The notes under the pieces are model-generated. The model searched no databases. It was not told the DNA's origin and worked only from the letters and a program-made list of their open reading frames with translations. A program made the translations under genes and the position numbers. This document shows positions 27,841 to 36,591 of a stretch of 41,149 nt of DNA, piece after piece. How positions within the stretch are numbered: position 1 is the first letter of the stretch; the number at the start of each line of letters is the position of its first letter. Source of the stretch: a virus; IMG/VR virus record IMGVR_UViG_3300022562_000348, positions 1 through 41,149 of that record; one strand, written 5' to 3'.

Positions 27841-29535
27841 TTATTCCCTTATAACCTGTAGTTTGTTCAGGACGTAGGGGCGGAGTAGTTGCCTAATCGA
27901 CCCTTCAATTAGTGTTCTTGGATCCCGTCCTAATTTACCTTGTGCGAATCCAGGCTCAAATGTTTGGTAGGGGTACTTCATGTACGTATAGTACACCTGA
28001 ATCATACCCTCCCTAGTAGCAGATACGTTGGTTGCTTCCGTCGACATAGCAAACCTACCAGTCCGGTAGTTAAGTACGTCAGTAGCACTCCCTCTACCCA
28101 TATTTTTGGCTACCTGTTCCGGTAGTCTACCTAGAATGTTCTTTAGGTTAAGTAGAGATATGAATCTACCCTTTAGGTCTCTAGCTGGCATCACCCGCGG
28201 TTTTGAGGCAGATGCCTTCAACTTAGCCACCGCTTGGTTAACAGCCTTATCTGTTTCGGCTTTCTTTTTCTTTATGGCCGACGATAGATTACCAGTTTTT
28301 AGAGATTTAGGTTTACCTGACTTAGTAGTCTTTGATCTTACGGACGCGGGCTTAGTTTTACCGTACTGTAGTTCTTCGTACAGTTGTCTCTCTAATATTT
28401 GTTTTATACTAGGAGAACCTTGAATATTGGCGAAGGACCGAAATACTATACTATCCGGGTTTTCCAGCTCTTTTATAAACGAAGCCCAAAAGTTTGGATC
28501 CTCCATTCTATTAGCCAGCACCTTCTCGACAGTACGTCCAAGCTCTTGGTTCTTTGCAGCTAGTTGTGGGTAGACTCTAGCTACGGCTTTCTTAGCTACT
28601 TCACCCATCGATCTGATGGTACCCTTCTTAGCTTCCGTACTAACAGCCATTGTGGCCTTGAAGTGGTCTGACTTACTAAATCTAGCGAAGTCTATAGTTA
28701 GGTCAATAACCCCTAATAGTATCTCTGCATCCACGCCAAGTAGGTCAGCTATGTTAGCGCTGTTCTTATTCAGGTCTTCCATGAATTGTGCGAACTGAGC
28801 AGACTCTATAGCTAAACTATTGTACTCCTTAGTACCACGCATCTTGTTGAAGATAAGAGTCTTATACGCGCTGGTTACGTTGCTGTAACGTAAATCGTCG
28901 CCGTGTGCTGTTCCGTGTCCGACGTCGAATCCTAGGCGCAGCTTTAGGAACTCCTCATCTGTCTGAGCTACAGGAACTCCGTTTTCTTGTAGGAAATACT
29001 TAAGTTCCGTGTATGCATGCTTAGACGGGTATATAAGTCCCACCATTAGCTCCCTTGCTTTTGCAAAGGATGGTACTACGTAGTACTGAACTCCTGCGGA
29101 GGTGGTGGTATCTACCACGGATAATCTTTTCTTGAAGTTTACGTTAACTGTGTGGAACAGCTTAACTTTAAGTCCTATAGCCTGTTCTGTAGGTAAGATT
29201 CCTGCAGTTATCAAGGAGTCTATCATTAAATCAGTCTGCTGCTGGAGTGACGTTTCATCATACGATATCCAGTGAGGGGCTGTGCTGTTCTGTATACGAT
29301 AGTATTCCGGTAGTGTTAGTCCCGACCCTTTGGCCGTATCCTCATCCGCCTCATCTTGTAGCAGCTTTTTCAGGGCCTTAGCCTGAGTCATAGATTCTTT
29401 ATCACTAAGACTCCATCTACCCTGTTTGGATAGAGATCCTGTAGCTCCAAGAGGGGCAGAGTACCCTTTCTTCTTTAGGGACCTATGGATATCCAGCATG
29501 TAACTGGCTATGCGCTTTAGGTATTCTGCAGACAT
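27841..29535 (-). CDS. Neck/head closure protein with large N-terminal extension
   Basis: A 564-residue protein in the slot normally held by a small (100-180 residue) HK97 gp10-like neck protein. The C-terminal 130 residues (YRTGRFAMSTEATNVSATRE and YMKYPYQTFEPGFAQGKLGR) have the style of that small protein. The first 390 residues are mainly helical and I do not recognise them; they begin EYLKRIASYMLDIHRSLKKKGY and include GFDVGHGTAHGDDLRYSNV. A Lys/Ser/Ala-rich linker (about 393-450) joins the halves. It may combine head completion with a virion-internal or surface function. The structural role is inferred from position. Confidence 0.55.
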   Translation of the reverse strand: MSAEYLKRIASYMLDIHRSLKKKGYSAPLGATGSLSKQGRWSLSDKESMTQAKALKKLLQDEADEDTAKGSGLTLPEYYRIQNSTAPHWISYDETSLQQQTDLMIDSLITAGILPTEQAIGLKVKLFHTVNVNFKKRLSVVDTTTSAGVQYYVVPSFAKARELMVGLIYPSKHAYTELKYFLQENGVPVAQTDEEFLKLRLGFDVGHGTAHGDDLRYSNVTSAYKTLIFNKMRGTKEYNSLAIESAQFAQFMEDLNKNSANIADLLGVDAEILLGVIDLTIDFARFSKSDHFKATMAVSTEAKKGTIRSMGEVAKKAVARVYPQLAAKNQELGRTVEKVLANRMEDPNFWASFIKELENPDSIVFRSFANIQGSPSIKQILERQLYEELQYGKTKPASVRSKTTKSGKPKSLKTGNLSSAIKKKKAETDKAVNQAVAKLKASASKPRVMPARDLKGRFISLLNLKNILGRLPEQVAKNMGRGSATDVLNYRTGRFAMSTEATNVSATREGMIQVYYTYMKYPYQTFEPGFAQGKLGRDPRTLIEGSIRQLLRPYVLNKLQVIRE

Positions 29536-30083
29536 TAAATGGTCCTATATAGATCTAGGACTCGCTTAATGTGAGCGGGGAAGTCAGCTGACAGTACATA
29601 CTCAATGGAAACGAATCCGTTTACCTTTTTAGGGTTGTTCTCGGACTTAGCGTAGTACATAATGGTATCAAATACGGCTAGCTTAAGGTCTGCAGGAAGT
29701 GTTTCGTAACCACCTCGATACTGCAGCTTTAGTCCGTTGACTGAAGCTACTGACGGCATTATAATGACAAACACCACATCAAGGGCATAGTCAATTACAA
29801 AGTCGGTTCCTTCAGTAAGTGGTGTATATGTTACACCGTAATCTGGGGAGTACTCAAAACTGAGTACATCTCTAATGGGGTACTCCCGAACGAACAGTTG
29901 CGGGTACTCTCCATTAAAGATCATAGTATCGGCTTCATCGTAGAAGTCGATAAAGGTGCGTCCGCAATAGGCTTTAATAAGGGAACTAACTGTCTCAATA
30001 AGCTGAGTCAGGCGCTCATCCTGTTCCTCACTACGGATGCTAGCATACGTTTTATATTCTTCTAATGTAACTAGATCGGTCAT
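29535..30083 (-). CDS. Head-tail connector (gp6-like adaptor)
   Basis: A 182-residue protein with the N-terminal signature of the HK97 gp6/SPP1 gp15 adaptor family: LVTLEEYKTYASI, then helices with LIETVSSLIKAYCGRTF, then a beta part (REYPIRDVLSFEYSPDYG) and YRGGYETLPADLKLAVFDTI near residue 125. The adaptor forms a ring below the portal. It follows the capsid gene and precedes the neck protein gene, which it abuts. The family is likely from motifs and order. Confidence 0.82.
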   Translation of the reverse strand: MTDLVTLEEYKTYASIRSEEQDERLTQLIETVSSLIKAYCGRTFIDFYDEADTMIFNGEYPQLFVREYPIRDVLSFEYSPDYGVTYTPLTEGTDFVIDYALDVVFVIIMPSVASVNGLKLQYRGGYETLPADLKLAVFDTIMYYAKSENNPKKVNGFVSIEYVLSADFPAHIKRVLDLYRTI

Positions 30084-30100
30084 ATAGTTCTCTTATTAAA

Positions 30101-30121
30101 GCCGGGGGCGAACCCCCCGGC
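30101..30121 (-). terminator. GC-rich hairpin after capsid gene
   Basis: On the minus strand GCCGGGGG pairs with CCCCCGGC around a GTTCG loop (effectively a UUCG-type loop), followed by TTTAATAAG. It lies between the capsid gene stop and the connector gene and probably reduces transcription past the capsid gene or protects its 3' end. Confidence 0.68.
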
Positions 30122-30138
30122 AGTAAATCAAAAAGGTA

Positions 30139-32040
30139 TTATGCTACCCACTTGAATGTAGCAACACCAGAACCGTTAGCGGTTGTGATTTGCTGGAATG
30201 CCATACGTTGAGAAGCAACTAGCACTCGGCGCTGTTCCTGAACAATGTAGTCAGATTCAACGCGTAGGCCAACTTGTTCACCACGCATGAAGTTAGACTT
30301 GTTAAGACAAATCGCACCGTACTTGGTTGCTGCCTTGGCTTCGAATTCGCCGGAAACAACAACTGGAGTACCTGCAACATAACCGATTTGACCGGTTAGT
30401 AGAGTAGCGCGGTCGCTACCAACTTTGTCAACAGTCTGGAAGGTAGTATCGTCTAGTAGATCGTAATAGATCTCAGTAGATACAACGTAGATCAGATCGG
30501 AAGGATCTAGACCCCAAACACCTAGCTTACGACGAAGTGCGGTTAGAGTAGCTACGGAAGCTGCTGTGGTAACAGAAGCGGTAGTACCAGTAGCATCACC
30601 AATCTTCGCAACACCGTTAAGAGGATCGGAACCAGCACCTTGGCCACGTAGGTGAGCCTGATCGATAGCACGAGCCATACGACGAACCACAGCGTCACGA
30701 ATAATCGGCGCTAGAGCTAGTACGGAGTCTTCATCTTCTTCGTTGGTGATGAATTCCTTGGTTGCTAGCTTGTAGGTTTGTAGTAGGACGTCGTTTAGCT
30801 GGTGAACTTGCGCAGTACCTGAAGAAGCGGTAGTACCGTAATCAGTTGCTGCAACCCAGTTTGCCACGCCTGCTTCAGGGTTGATTGGGAAACGCATGGT
30901 AGGAGTAGGCATTGTAATGGTCTTGAATAGCGGCGCTACTACTAGACGACGACGAATGTCTGCCTGCATGTTGTTGGAAACGGTGTGTTCCCACTCGCCA
31001 GCACCTGCACCACCATAGTGAGGACCAGCTTTTTCGATAAGAGACTTACCATACTTGGTGTCTTCTACTCGACGGCTAAGTGTCTTAGCAAGGATAATCG
31101 CGGATTCCTTTTCCTGAATGGAAATAGGGTCCTGATTACCATTATTGCGATCGCCAAAGCCAGCCTTAGATTTTAGAAGAGCTTCGATCTCTGCACGCTG
31201 TTCAGCGATCTGCTCTGCAAGGCCTTCGGTTAGTCCTTTGACTTGTGCGTCAAGACCATCCTTCATTGCCTTCTCAAGACGGGCTTCAACTTCGCCCACT
31301 AGCTTCTCAGCGCTAGATTGAAGTACTTGAATATCTGCTGCCTTGCGAGTTTCAGCTTCCTTAGCTGCTTTCTCGGCTTGCAGACGTTCTTCTTCTTTTT
31401 GATCTAGAGCGCTCTTAACCAGTGCGGCTAGTTCTTCTTTAGTCATATTAAATTCATCCTGGGCATTACCATTTGCTCCGTCATCCTTTTTAGTTGAGTC
31501 GTCAGATGGTAAAAATTGTTTCTTAAAGGCTTGGAACTCTTCAGTCGTTCCAAAGCACTTGGAAACACTGAATAGAGATTCTTGGTTAGCCGGAACCGAG
31601 ACCACAGAAATCTCGTGTAGTTCGATATCTTTTACAACGAAGACGTCAGCGTCTTTGTCGTAGGACATGTCTTTGATTCGTCCTCCAATAGAGAAAGCGC
31701 GTAGCACTCCTGCTTTAACGAACTCATATACGTCTGTAGCAGACTTCATGATTTGGGCTTTTACTTTTAGGCCCTTTTCGTCAACAGCAAGCTCGGTTAC
31801 TCTCCCTACTGGGCGAGAGTGATCGTGGAAAGCCAGAACGATAGGATTCTTCTGATAGTTATTCAGACCCCCGTTCTTAGTCCAGGCCTCAACCTGAATC
31901 ACGTCTCCATGACGATCCTCGTCCTTAGTGTTCGCGTAACCTTCGATGGTGATATAATCTTCACCATCTTCTGCTTTAGTGGCTTTTTCTACTGTGAATA
32001 ACGAATCGATTCGAAAGTCTTTTAGACCCTCAATTTTCAT
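30139..32040 (-). CDS. Prohead protease-scaffold-major capsid fusion
   Basis: A 633-residue polyprotein. Residues 1-160 form an S78 (HK97 prohead) protease with FHDHSRPVG (H72 or H74), FSIGG (S117) and LHEISVVSVPAN (E143), matching the expected His, Ser and Glu. Residues 165-290 are a charged coiled coil, like the scaffolding delta domain. Residues 291-633 form an HK97-fold major capsid protein (TPTMRFPINPEAGVANWV and DPLNGVAKIG). An internal ATG at 31446 (M199), with AGGA upstream, could give a protease-free scaffold-capsid product of 435 residues. The fusion places one protease on each capsid subunit unless the internal start is used. A GC-rich hairpin follows. Confidence 0.9.
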   Translation of the reverse strand: MKIEGLKDFRIDSLFTVEKATKAEDGEDYITIEGYANTKDEDRHGDVIQVEAWTKNGGLNNYQKNPIVLAFHDHSRPVGRVTELAVDEKGLKVKAQIMKSATDVYEFVKAGVLRAFSIGGRIKDMSYDKDADVFVVKDIELHEISVVSVPANQESLFSVSKCFGTTEEFQAFKKQFLPSDDSTKKDDGANGNAQDEFNMTKEELAALVKSALDQKEEERLQAEKAAKEAETRKAADIQVLQSSAEKLVGEVEARLEKAMKDGLDAQVKGLTEGLAEQIAEQRAEIEALLKSKAGFGDRNNGNQDPISIQEKESAIILAKTLSRRVEDTKYGKSLIEKAGPHYGGAGAGEWEHTVSNNMQADIRRRLVVAPLFKTITMPTPTMRFPINPEAGVANWVAATDYGTTASSGTAQVHQLNDVLLQTYKLATKEFITNEEDEDSVLALAPIIRDAVVRRMARAIDQAHLRGQGAGSDPLNGVAKIGDATGTTASVTTAASVATLTALRRKLGVWGLDPSDLIYVVSTEIYYDLLDDTTFQTVDKVGSDRATLLTGQIGYVAGTPVVVSGEFEAKAATKYGAICLNKSNFMRGEQVGLRVESDYIVQEQRRVLVASQRMAFQQITTANGSGVATFKWVA

Positions 32041-33235
32041 CAGTTACTCCAATTGTTTTCGTAGGAGGCTTACCTCCAGAAGATGGATCAGCTGCGCTAC
32101 CAGCAATGTTAGCTGGGATTCGAAGGTCATCATGACCCGCCTTAGGCTCAAGGCGCATAGCGCTACGAGCTTCGTTCGGTGCCATAACTCCGCCGTTAAC
32201 CAGAGTAGTAAAGTAAGCGGAAGCTTCCTTCATTTCCGGTTGTAGTGCAGATACATTAGGTACTACAGGTTCAATGTCAAACCCAAAGAAACCTTCAACT
32301 GCTGACGCCACCATGGTTACCACTGGGTAGATAGTTTCAAGGTAGAATAGTCTTAAGTTAGGACTAATGTTTGCGTTGTTGCCACCCCTAAGCAGAATGT
32401 AGGGAACACCTAGAGCTAGCAGTATCGCTTCTTCTTTCTTGTTGATAGAGTTTTCAAAGTCCAATTCAGAGAAACTCTTATCGATTAAATTCTGTACTTC
32501 AAGTCCACCATCTAGAATAAGAGGACGTCGACCACCCGCGGTAGGGCTGTATCGTTGCGTCCATGAAGCTAGTAGGCGTTCTTTTGTCTTCTCACCAAGA
32601 GGGTTCTTAGATGTGATAACTAGTCCAGGAATAGTTCCATGCTGGAAGAATTTGTTCTGGAAGTCCTGCATCTTCTTAAGAGTATCGATGCTCTGCAGAG
32701 CAGCGCTTAGGCGGCTCTGGCCACGATAAATGCTCTCTGCAGAGTTATCAGATATGTGGATAATTTCCTCCGGCAAGAACTTAGTTCTACCAGCATACAT
32801 GTAGTGATCGACAAAGGTCTTCTCATCTGTCATGATCTGCACTGACTGGGCTGGTAGCTGATATAGGTACACCCCGTCATAGTAGATAAAGATATTACCG
32901 TCTAGGAAGAAATCCACAAAACAGTTTCGCCAAAATTTATTGACGCTCTGGTAAGGATTTGGTCTAACGTTAAGAAGCTCTAGCAGCTTCTTTTGTTTCA
33001 TTTTTGTAGTACCTACGATGATTCTATCTTTCACATCGTAAGTAAAGGAGGCACATCCGTTGACGCACCTATCGACACCATTTCGCACTGCTTCCAGTTT
33101 CTTGTAAGCGTCGGTGTAGTATGCTACATGTTCGGTAGTGCCAATATCGTGACCTTGTTCGTCACGAATAATCACCTGTGCGGGGTTGTCCTTATTAGTC
33201 AGAGCTCCCCACAGGCGGCTCATATATCCTGCCAT
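32030..33235 (-). CDS. Portal protein
   Basis: An HK97-family portal protein that forms the dodecameric DNA gate at one capsid vertex. Family features are an early PNPYQSVNKFWRNCFVDFFL helix, GNIFIYYDGVYLYQLPAQSV, HISDNSAESIYRGQSRLSAA and ILLALGVPYILLRGGNNANIS in the stem region. I prefer the ATG at 33235 (MAGYMSRLW), which leaves 401 residues. The longer frame to 33304 adds 23 basic residues with no ribosome-binding site and lies within the HNH gene. The gene still overlaps the HNH gene by about 41 nt and the capsid fusion gene by 11 nt. The true start is uncertain. Confidence 0.9.
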   Translation of the reverse strand: MAGYMSRLWGALTNKDNPAQVIIRDEQGHDIGTTEHVAYYTDAYKKLEAVRNGVDRCVNGCASFTYDVKDRIIVGTTKMKQKKLLELLNVRPNPYQSVNKFWRNCFVDFFLDGNIFIYYDGVYLYQLPAQSVQIMTDEKTFVDHYMYAGRTKFLPEEIIHISDNSAESIYRGQSRLSAALQSIDTLKKMQDFQNKFFQHGTIPGLVITSKNPLGEKTKERLLASWTQRYSPTAGGRRPLILDGGLEVQNLIDKSFSELDFENSINKKEEAILLALGVPYILLRGGNNANISPNLRLFYLETIYPVVTMVASAVEGFFGFDIEPVVPNVSALQPEMKEASAYFTTLVNGGVMAPNEARSAMRLEPKAGHDDLRIPANIAGSAADPSSGGKPPTKTIGVTDEN

Positions 33236-33608
33236 ATTTATCTGCCTGCTTCGCAATCCATCGTGCCTGTTTCGCGGCAGTAGTTGGAGCGGGTTTCGGG
33301 CCATACACGCTATGTAGTTTTACATGATGCTGATTGCACAAGGTGACAACCATGTCATATAACTCCACTTTGTGAGCGTCTATAAACTCGTCCCTTACTG
33401 CAAGCACATCCTCGTCAGTTTCTAACGGATAGCCTTTAGATTTTGCCCACTTTTCAAATAGTATAGTGAGCGAATGGAAGTGGTGCAGTTCTAAATCTTC
33501 TCCAGCACCACATACAACGCATTCATCAGCCTTTTCGTAGGCTTTCTTTGCACGGTCACGAACCCATTTCACTGGGTCTCGCTTCCTAGCTCCTGTGTTT
33601 TTTGCCAT
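33195..33608 (-). CDS. HNH endonuclease
   Basis: A 137-residue HNH nuclease with a zinc-binding pair (C30 and C33, in ECVVCG), the LELHHFH core (H42, H43) and LCNQHHVKLHS (C91, H94, H95, H99). HNH proteins next to the large terminase are known to work with it when concatemers are cut during packaging, as HK97 gp74 does. Here it lies between large terminase and portal, behind its own promoter. The ATG has no Shine-Dalgarno and starts only a few bases after the predicted transcription start, so translation is probably leaderless. Confidence 0.88.
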   Translation of the reverse strand: MAKNTGARKRDPVKWVRDRAKKAYEKADECVVCGAGEDLELHHFHSLTILFEKWAKSKGYPLETDEDVLAVRDEFIDAHKVELYDMVVTLCNQHHVKLHSVYGPKPAPTTAAKQARWIAKQADKYGRIYEPPVGSSD

Positions 33609-33617
33609 ATTTTAAGT

Positions 33618-33656
33618 ATTATAACGCAAATGAAAAATAATTTCAACAAAATTTTT
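33618..33656 (-). promoter_or_regulatory. Sigma70-like promoter for HNH-portal-capsid operon
   Basis: Read on the minus strand, AAAAATTTT (33656-33648) precedes TTGAAA (33646-33641), a 17-nt spacer and TATAAT (33623-33618). The ATG of the HNH gene is 9 nt beyond the -10 box. The composition matches the promoters at 853-893 and in the 36592-36679 divergent region. Confidence 0.72.
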
Positions 33657-33675
33657 CAGACCGAAAATACGACCA

Positions 33676-33695
33676 GAGACGCGATTAAACGTCTC
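33676..33695 (-). terminator. Weak inverted repeat at end of large terminase gene
   Basis: GAGACG (33676-33681) and CGTCTC (33690-33695) form a 6-bp stem around the terminase stop codon. There is no clear T-tract, so this is at most a weak terminator or processing site before the promoter at 33618-33656. Confidence 0.3.
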
Positions 33696-35007
33696 CAGTT
33701 CCCTTAGTCCACGTATACATGGAGTACCGCATAGCATCGGCCATGTGGCTATAGATATCGTGCTTAGGCTTTTCCTTAACAGCATTACCGATAGTTTCCG
33801 CCCACGAATACTGATCTAGCATCGCAAGTGTATTTCCACACTTACTAGCGACAAACAACTTGCCTTGCTCCACAATTGACTGGCAGAATGAAATTCCGTC
33901 CAGTATGGATTTGTTAGCAGGTGTACAGGTTAGGTCGTGTTCATATGCTAAGTCGTACTGAGTCTGAGCAGCCGCGGAGTCGATGTAGATCATCTCAACA
34001 TCATATCCACAGTCAGCTAAGTACGAGTTTAGTTCTTTGATTCGTTCTGCGTGTCGAGCGGTGTTGGCTTCCGCTTGCTGGTACTCGTCGAGGATATAAT
34101 AGCACTCAGTACTAGGGGAGAAACCAATAACGATGTAAGCTGTAGGGTCCCTAAAGCCAGGGTCCAGCCCAGCAAATACCTCCAAGTCGTTAGGCAGTTC
34201 ATAGTCATCGTCGAAGACGTTGACGTCCGCGTCAAAGTGGTAGATCTGGCCTTGGAAGGATACGAATGAAGCTTCATACTCTTGCTTGAATTCCGCGTTG
34301 GACATTGAGCGACGAGCTTCCATAACGTCCGCCTCACCCATCCTATTGTTCTCACGATAGTCAGAGTGAACAGAACACCATTCAGGAAAGTCTTCGCCGA
34401 ATCCCCGGTTGTAATAGTGGGAGAACCAGTTGTTTCGACCACGAGGGGTTGAAATAAACACGGCTTTCGAACCAGGACGATCTAGTGTAGGACGCAGCGC
34501 AACCTGGAAAGCTAGGTCGCCTTCAGGGTGTAGCGCAGCCTCATCGAATAAGATCATGTTATAGGAGCGTCCAACGCAAGCATCTACTTGGTTGACAGAA
34601 CCCATACGAATAGTTGATCCATTAATAAGTTCAATAACTCGATCTTTAGCGTTATCTTTACGCACCTCTACATCGTATTTGCGAAGTAGGTCTCGTTGCT
34701 GTTTGAACGAGATTTCAGATAGGTTATAGTTAGGAGACATAATCAGTACGTTATGGTCAGGTATAAGTGACATAAGGTGAGCGATTACGTTCGCTATATA
34801 GGTTTTTCCGGTACGTCGTGATAACGCACCAACTACGAATCGATACTTAGGATTATTAAGGGCGTTGATTACAGCTATCTGAGGCCGTAACGGCTCAACT
34901 TCCTCCATTGCTAAGTACTTTTCGACAGGTAGCTTAATAAATCGTTCGTCGATGTCCCTCTGCTCTATAAACTCAGAAGGAACATCGCTGCGACTGATAG
35001 TAAGCAT
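33685..35007 (-). CDS. terL: Terminase large subunit
   Basis: A 440-residue packaging motor protein. The ATPase domain has Walker A SRRTGKTY (63-70), Walker B MILFDEAA (151-158) and coupling motif FISTPRG (184-190). The RNase H-like nuclease domain starts at FAGLDPGFRDP (D282), with IYIDSAA (D343) and DAMRYSMY near the C-terminus supplying further metal ligands. It pumps DNA into the prohead and cuts concatemers. It is separated from the small terminase by one unusual gene (35039-36070). The family is secure; the packaging mode (cos or headful) cannot be told here. Confidence 0.95.
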   Translation of the reverse strand: MLTISRSDVPSEFIEQRDIDERFIKLPVEKYLAMEEVEPLRPQIAVINALNNPKYRFVVGALSRRTGKTYIANVIAHLMSLIPDHNVLIMSPNYNLSEISFKQQRDLLRKYDVEVRKDNAKDRVIELINGSTIRMGSVNQVDACVGRSYNMILFDEAALHPEGDLAFQVALRPTLDRPGSKAVFISTPRGRNNWFSHYYNRGFGEDFPEWCSVHSDYRENNRMGEADVMEARRSMSNAEFKQEYEASFVSFQGQIYHFDADVNVFDDDYELPNDLEVFAGLDPGFRDPTAYIVIGFSPSTECYYILDEYQQAEANTARHAERIKELNSYLADCGYDVEMIYIDSAAAQTQYDLAYEHDLTCTPANKSILDGISFCQSIVEQGKLFVASKCGNTLAMLDQYSWAETIGNAVKEKPKHDIYSHMADAMRYSMYTWTKGTGDV

Positions 35008-35038
35008 ATACTAATACCCCACATAGTCAAATTAATGA

Positions 35039-36070
35039 CTAAATATTTAAACATAGCTCTTTCCACGAACCATACTGTTCGAGGTTATGACCATACCACA
35101 CAGTCTCTCCAGCAATGCCCCAACGCCAATCCCAGTCGTACGTAGGTTGTAGCAACATCACGCGACGGCCGCGAAGCAGGGCAATATGCACTATAGAAGT
35201 GTCAACAGAGATAACAGTGTGGCATTTGTCGATCAAGTCGATAGTATCCTGCCAAGATTTGATCGCAGGGTTATCGCCGAACTGTAGGCTCAAACTACCC
35301 ATCTCCAACATAGCACGGCGCAGTGATGGGTATGAGCGGTTAATATCGTTCTGATGCTTTGGGTTACCTTTCCAGCACACGCCTATTTCATCCCCGAGAG
35401 GAATATCTTGCACAGGGCAAGGACGAGGACCAAAAAGCATAGGTAAAGACCCCATTGGTATATAGTACTCGGCATCAGAATCAGTGGAAGCAGTAATAGT
35501 GTTAGGAAATAGTCCATGCAGTTCAGCAGGCACTAAGTAGTCATACGAAGGTATACACTCTAAGTAACGAGAGAACATAAAGTCGTCACCAACCCCCTGT
35601 TCAGCTATAACCATTACTTTGCCAGTGCCTTCCCAACGTTTACGTCCACCGAGGTTTGGGAGCGCGACAGGTTTGTTCTTAGTGAAGCGAGTCTCGTACT
35701 GAGAAAAGGCAAACTCCCATCCAGCACCATCAGCAGAAGCAATCTTCATGTATTGCAAAGCACGGTTGAACTTAGCCTCAGAATAGCCAAGATCTACAGC
35801 GCGATTATACCATTCAATCGCTTCATCGGGGCGTCCGATTAGTTGCTTATACAAACCTATGTTGCTATGAGCCATGTCGAACGTAGGATCTGCTCTCACG
35901 CTTCGCATAGTATAGTCATAAGCCAGCTCAGGACGCCCCAATGCAATGCATGCAGCACCTGCGTCTAGTAGAGCATACTTGTCATCCGGAAAACGGGCAA
36001 GATGCTTGTCAAACTCGCGCAGGGCGTGGTGGTATTTACCTTCTCTAAAGTACTTTTGTGCTCGATTCAT
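35039..36070 (-). CDS. TPR protein with glycosyltransferase-like domain
   Basis: A 343-residue protein. Residues 1-110 hold about three tetratricopeptide repeats (KYFREGKYHHALREFDKHLA, then PELAYDYTMRSVRADPTF and PDEAIEWYNRAVDLGYSEAK). Residues 130-343 resemble the GT-B glycosyltransferase region of bacterial TPR proteins related to the GT41 (OGT/SPINDLY) or GT9 families: VCWKGNPKHQND-NRS, LIDKCHTVISVDTSIVHIAL and YDWDWRWG, which mark the nucleotide-sugar side. It lies between the small and large terminase genes and overlaps the former by 4 nt (ATGA). A glycosylation role for phage or host proteins is possible but unproven. The domain reading is fairly confident; acceptor and sugar are unknown. 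Confidence 0.7.
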   Translation of the reverse strand: MNRAQKYFREGKYHHALREFDKHLARFPDDKYALLDAGAACIALGRPELAYDYTMRSVRADPTFDMAHSNIGLYKQLIGRPDEAIEWYNRAVDLGYSEAKFNRALQYMKIASADGAGWEFAFSQYETRFTKNKPVALPNLGGRKRWEGTGKVMVIAEQGVGDDFMFSRYLECIPSYDYLVPAELHGLFPNTITASTDSDAEYYIPMGSLPMLFGPRPCPVQDIPLGDEIGVCWKGNPKHQNDINRSYPSLRRAMLEMGSLSLQFGDNPAIKSWQDTIDLIDKCHTVISVDTSIVHIALLRGRRVMLLQPTYDWDWRWGIAGETVWYGHNLEQYGSWKELCLNI

Positions 36071-36543
36071 TTTGTCGCTAAGATTTTGCGTACAAGGTCG
36101 CCGTAGTTACCTTGTGGTCCCTCATTAATTTGAATATTGGTCTGAGTCTTAATGTTATCAGACTTAGCCCGTGCCTCTTCTAGTTTCGCCATCGCAGCAA
36201 GCTCATCCATACGCATCTTATGAGCCATTTGTAGTAGGTCAGCAATGTCTTTACCAGATCCAAGTTCCGCTTCGTCCAACTCTGCTAACTTAGAGGCGAT
36301 AATAGTGTCCATTGCCGCTGCGATGTTATTTCTGTTTCTATAGCCTGTATCTAGGTACACCGTATCTATATACCGCTTCACCTCGGCCTGACTTAGCACA
36401 CGAGCGACTACGTCGCGAGCAATGCCAGTGGCCTGAATTACAGCGTCAATATTGCCGCACTTCAAATAGGAATTAGCGATAAGAAGATTCTCCGGTGCGA
36501 TTTCAACTACCTCAGCGGGAGAGGCACGAACAACGCTATTCAT
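36067..36543 (-). CDS. terS: Terminase small subunit
   Basis: A 158-residue protein with an N-terminal helix-turn-helix-like region (AVIQATGIARDVVARVLSQ), a helical middle and a C-terminal part (NIQINEGPQGNYGDLVRKIL) common in small terminases. It recognises viral DNA and regulates the large subunit. I chose the ATG at 36543 because AAGGAG lies 7 nt upstream. An in-frame ATG at 36585, 14 codons further, lies exactly at the predicted transcription start of the promoter at 36592-36631, so a longer leaderless form (172 residues) may also exist. An ATG at 36603 lies upstream of the predicted start and is unlikely. Confidence 0.78.
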   Translation of the reverse strand: MNSVVRASPAEVVEIAPENLLIANSYLKCGNIDAVIQATGIARDVVARVLSQAEVKRYIDTVYLDTGYRNRNNIAAAMDTIIASKLAELDEAELGSGKDIADLLQMAHKMRMDELAAMAKLEEARAKSDNIKTQTNIQINEGPQGNYGDLVRKILATK

Positions 36544-36591
36544 AGAATACTCCTTTTGCAGCACCAAATAATTTTGGTACGTCATAGTCGA

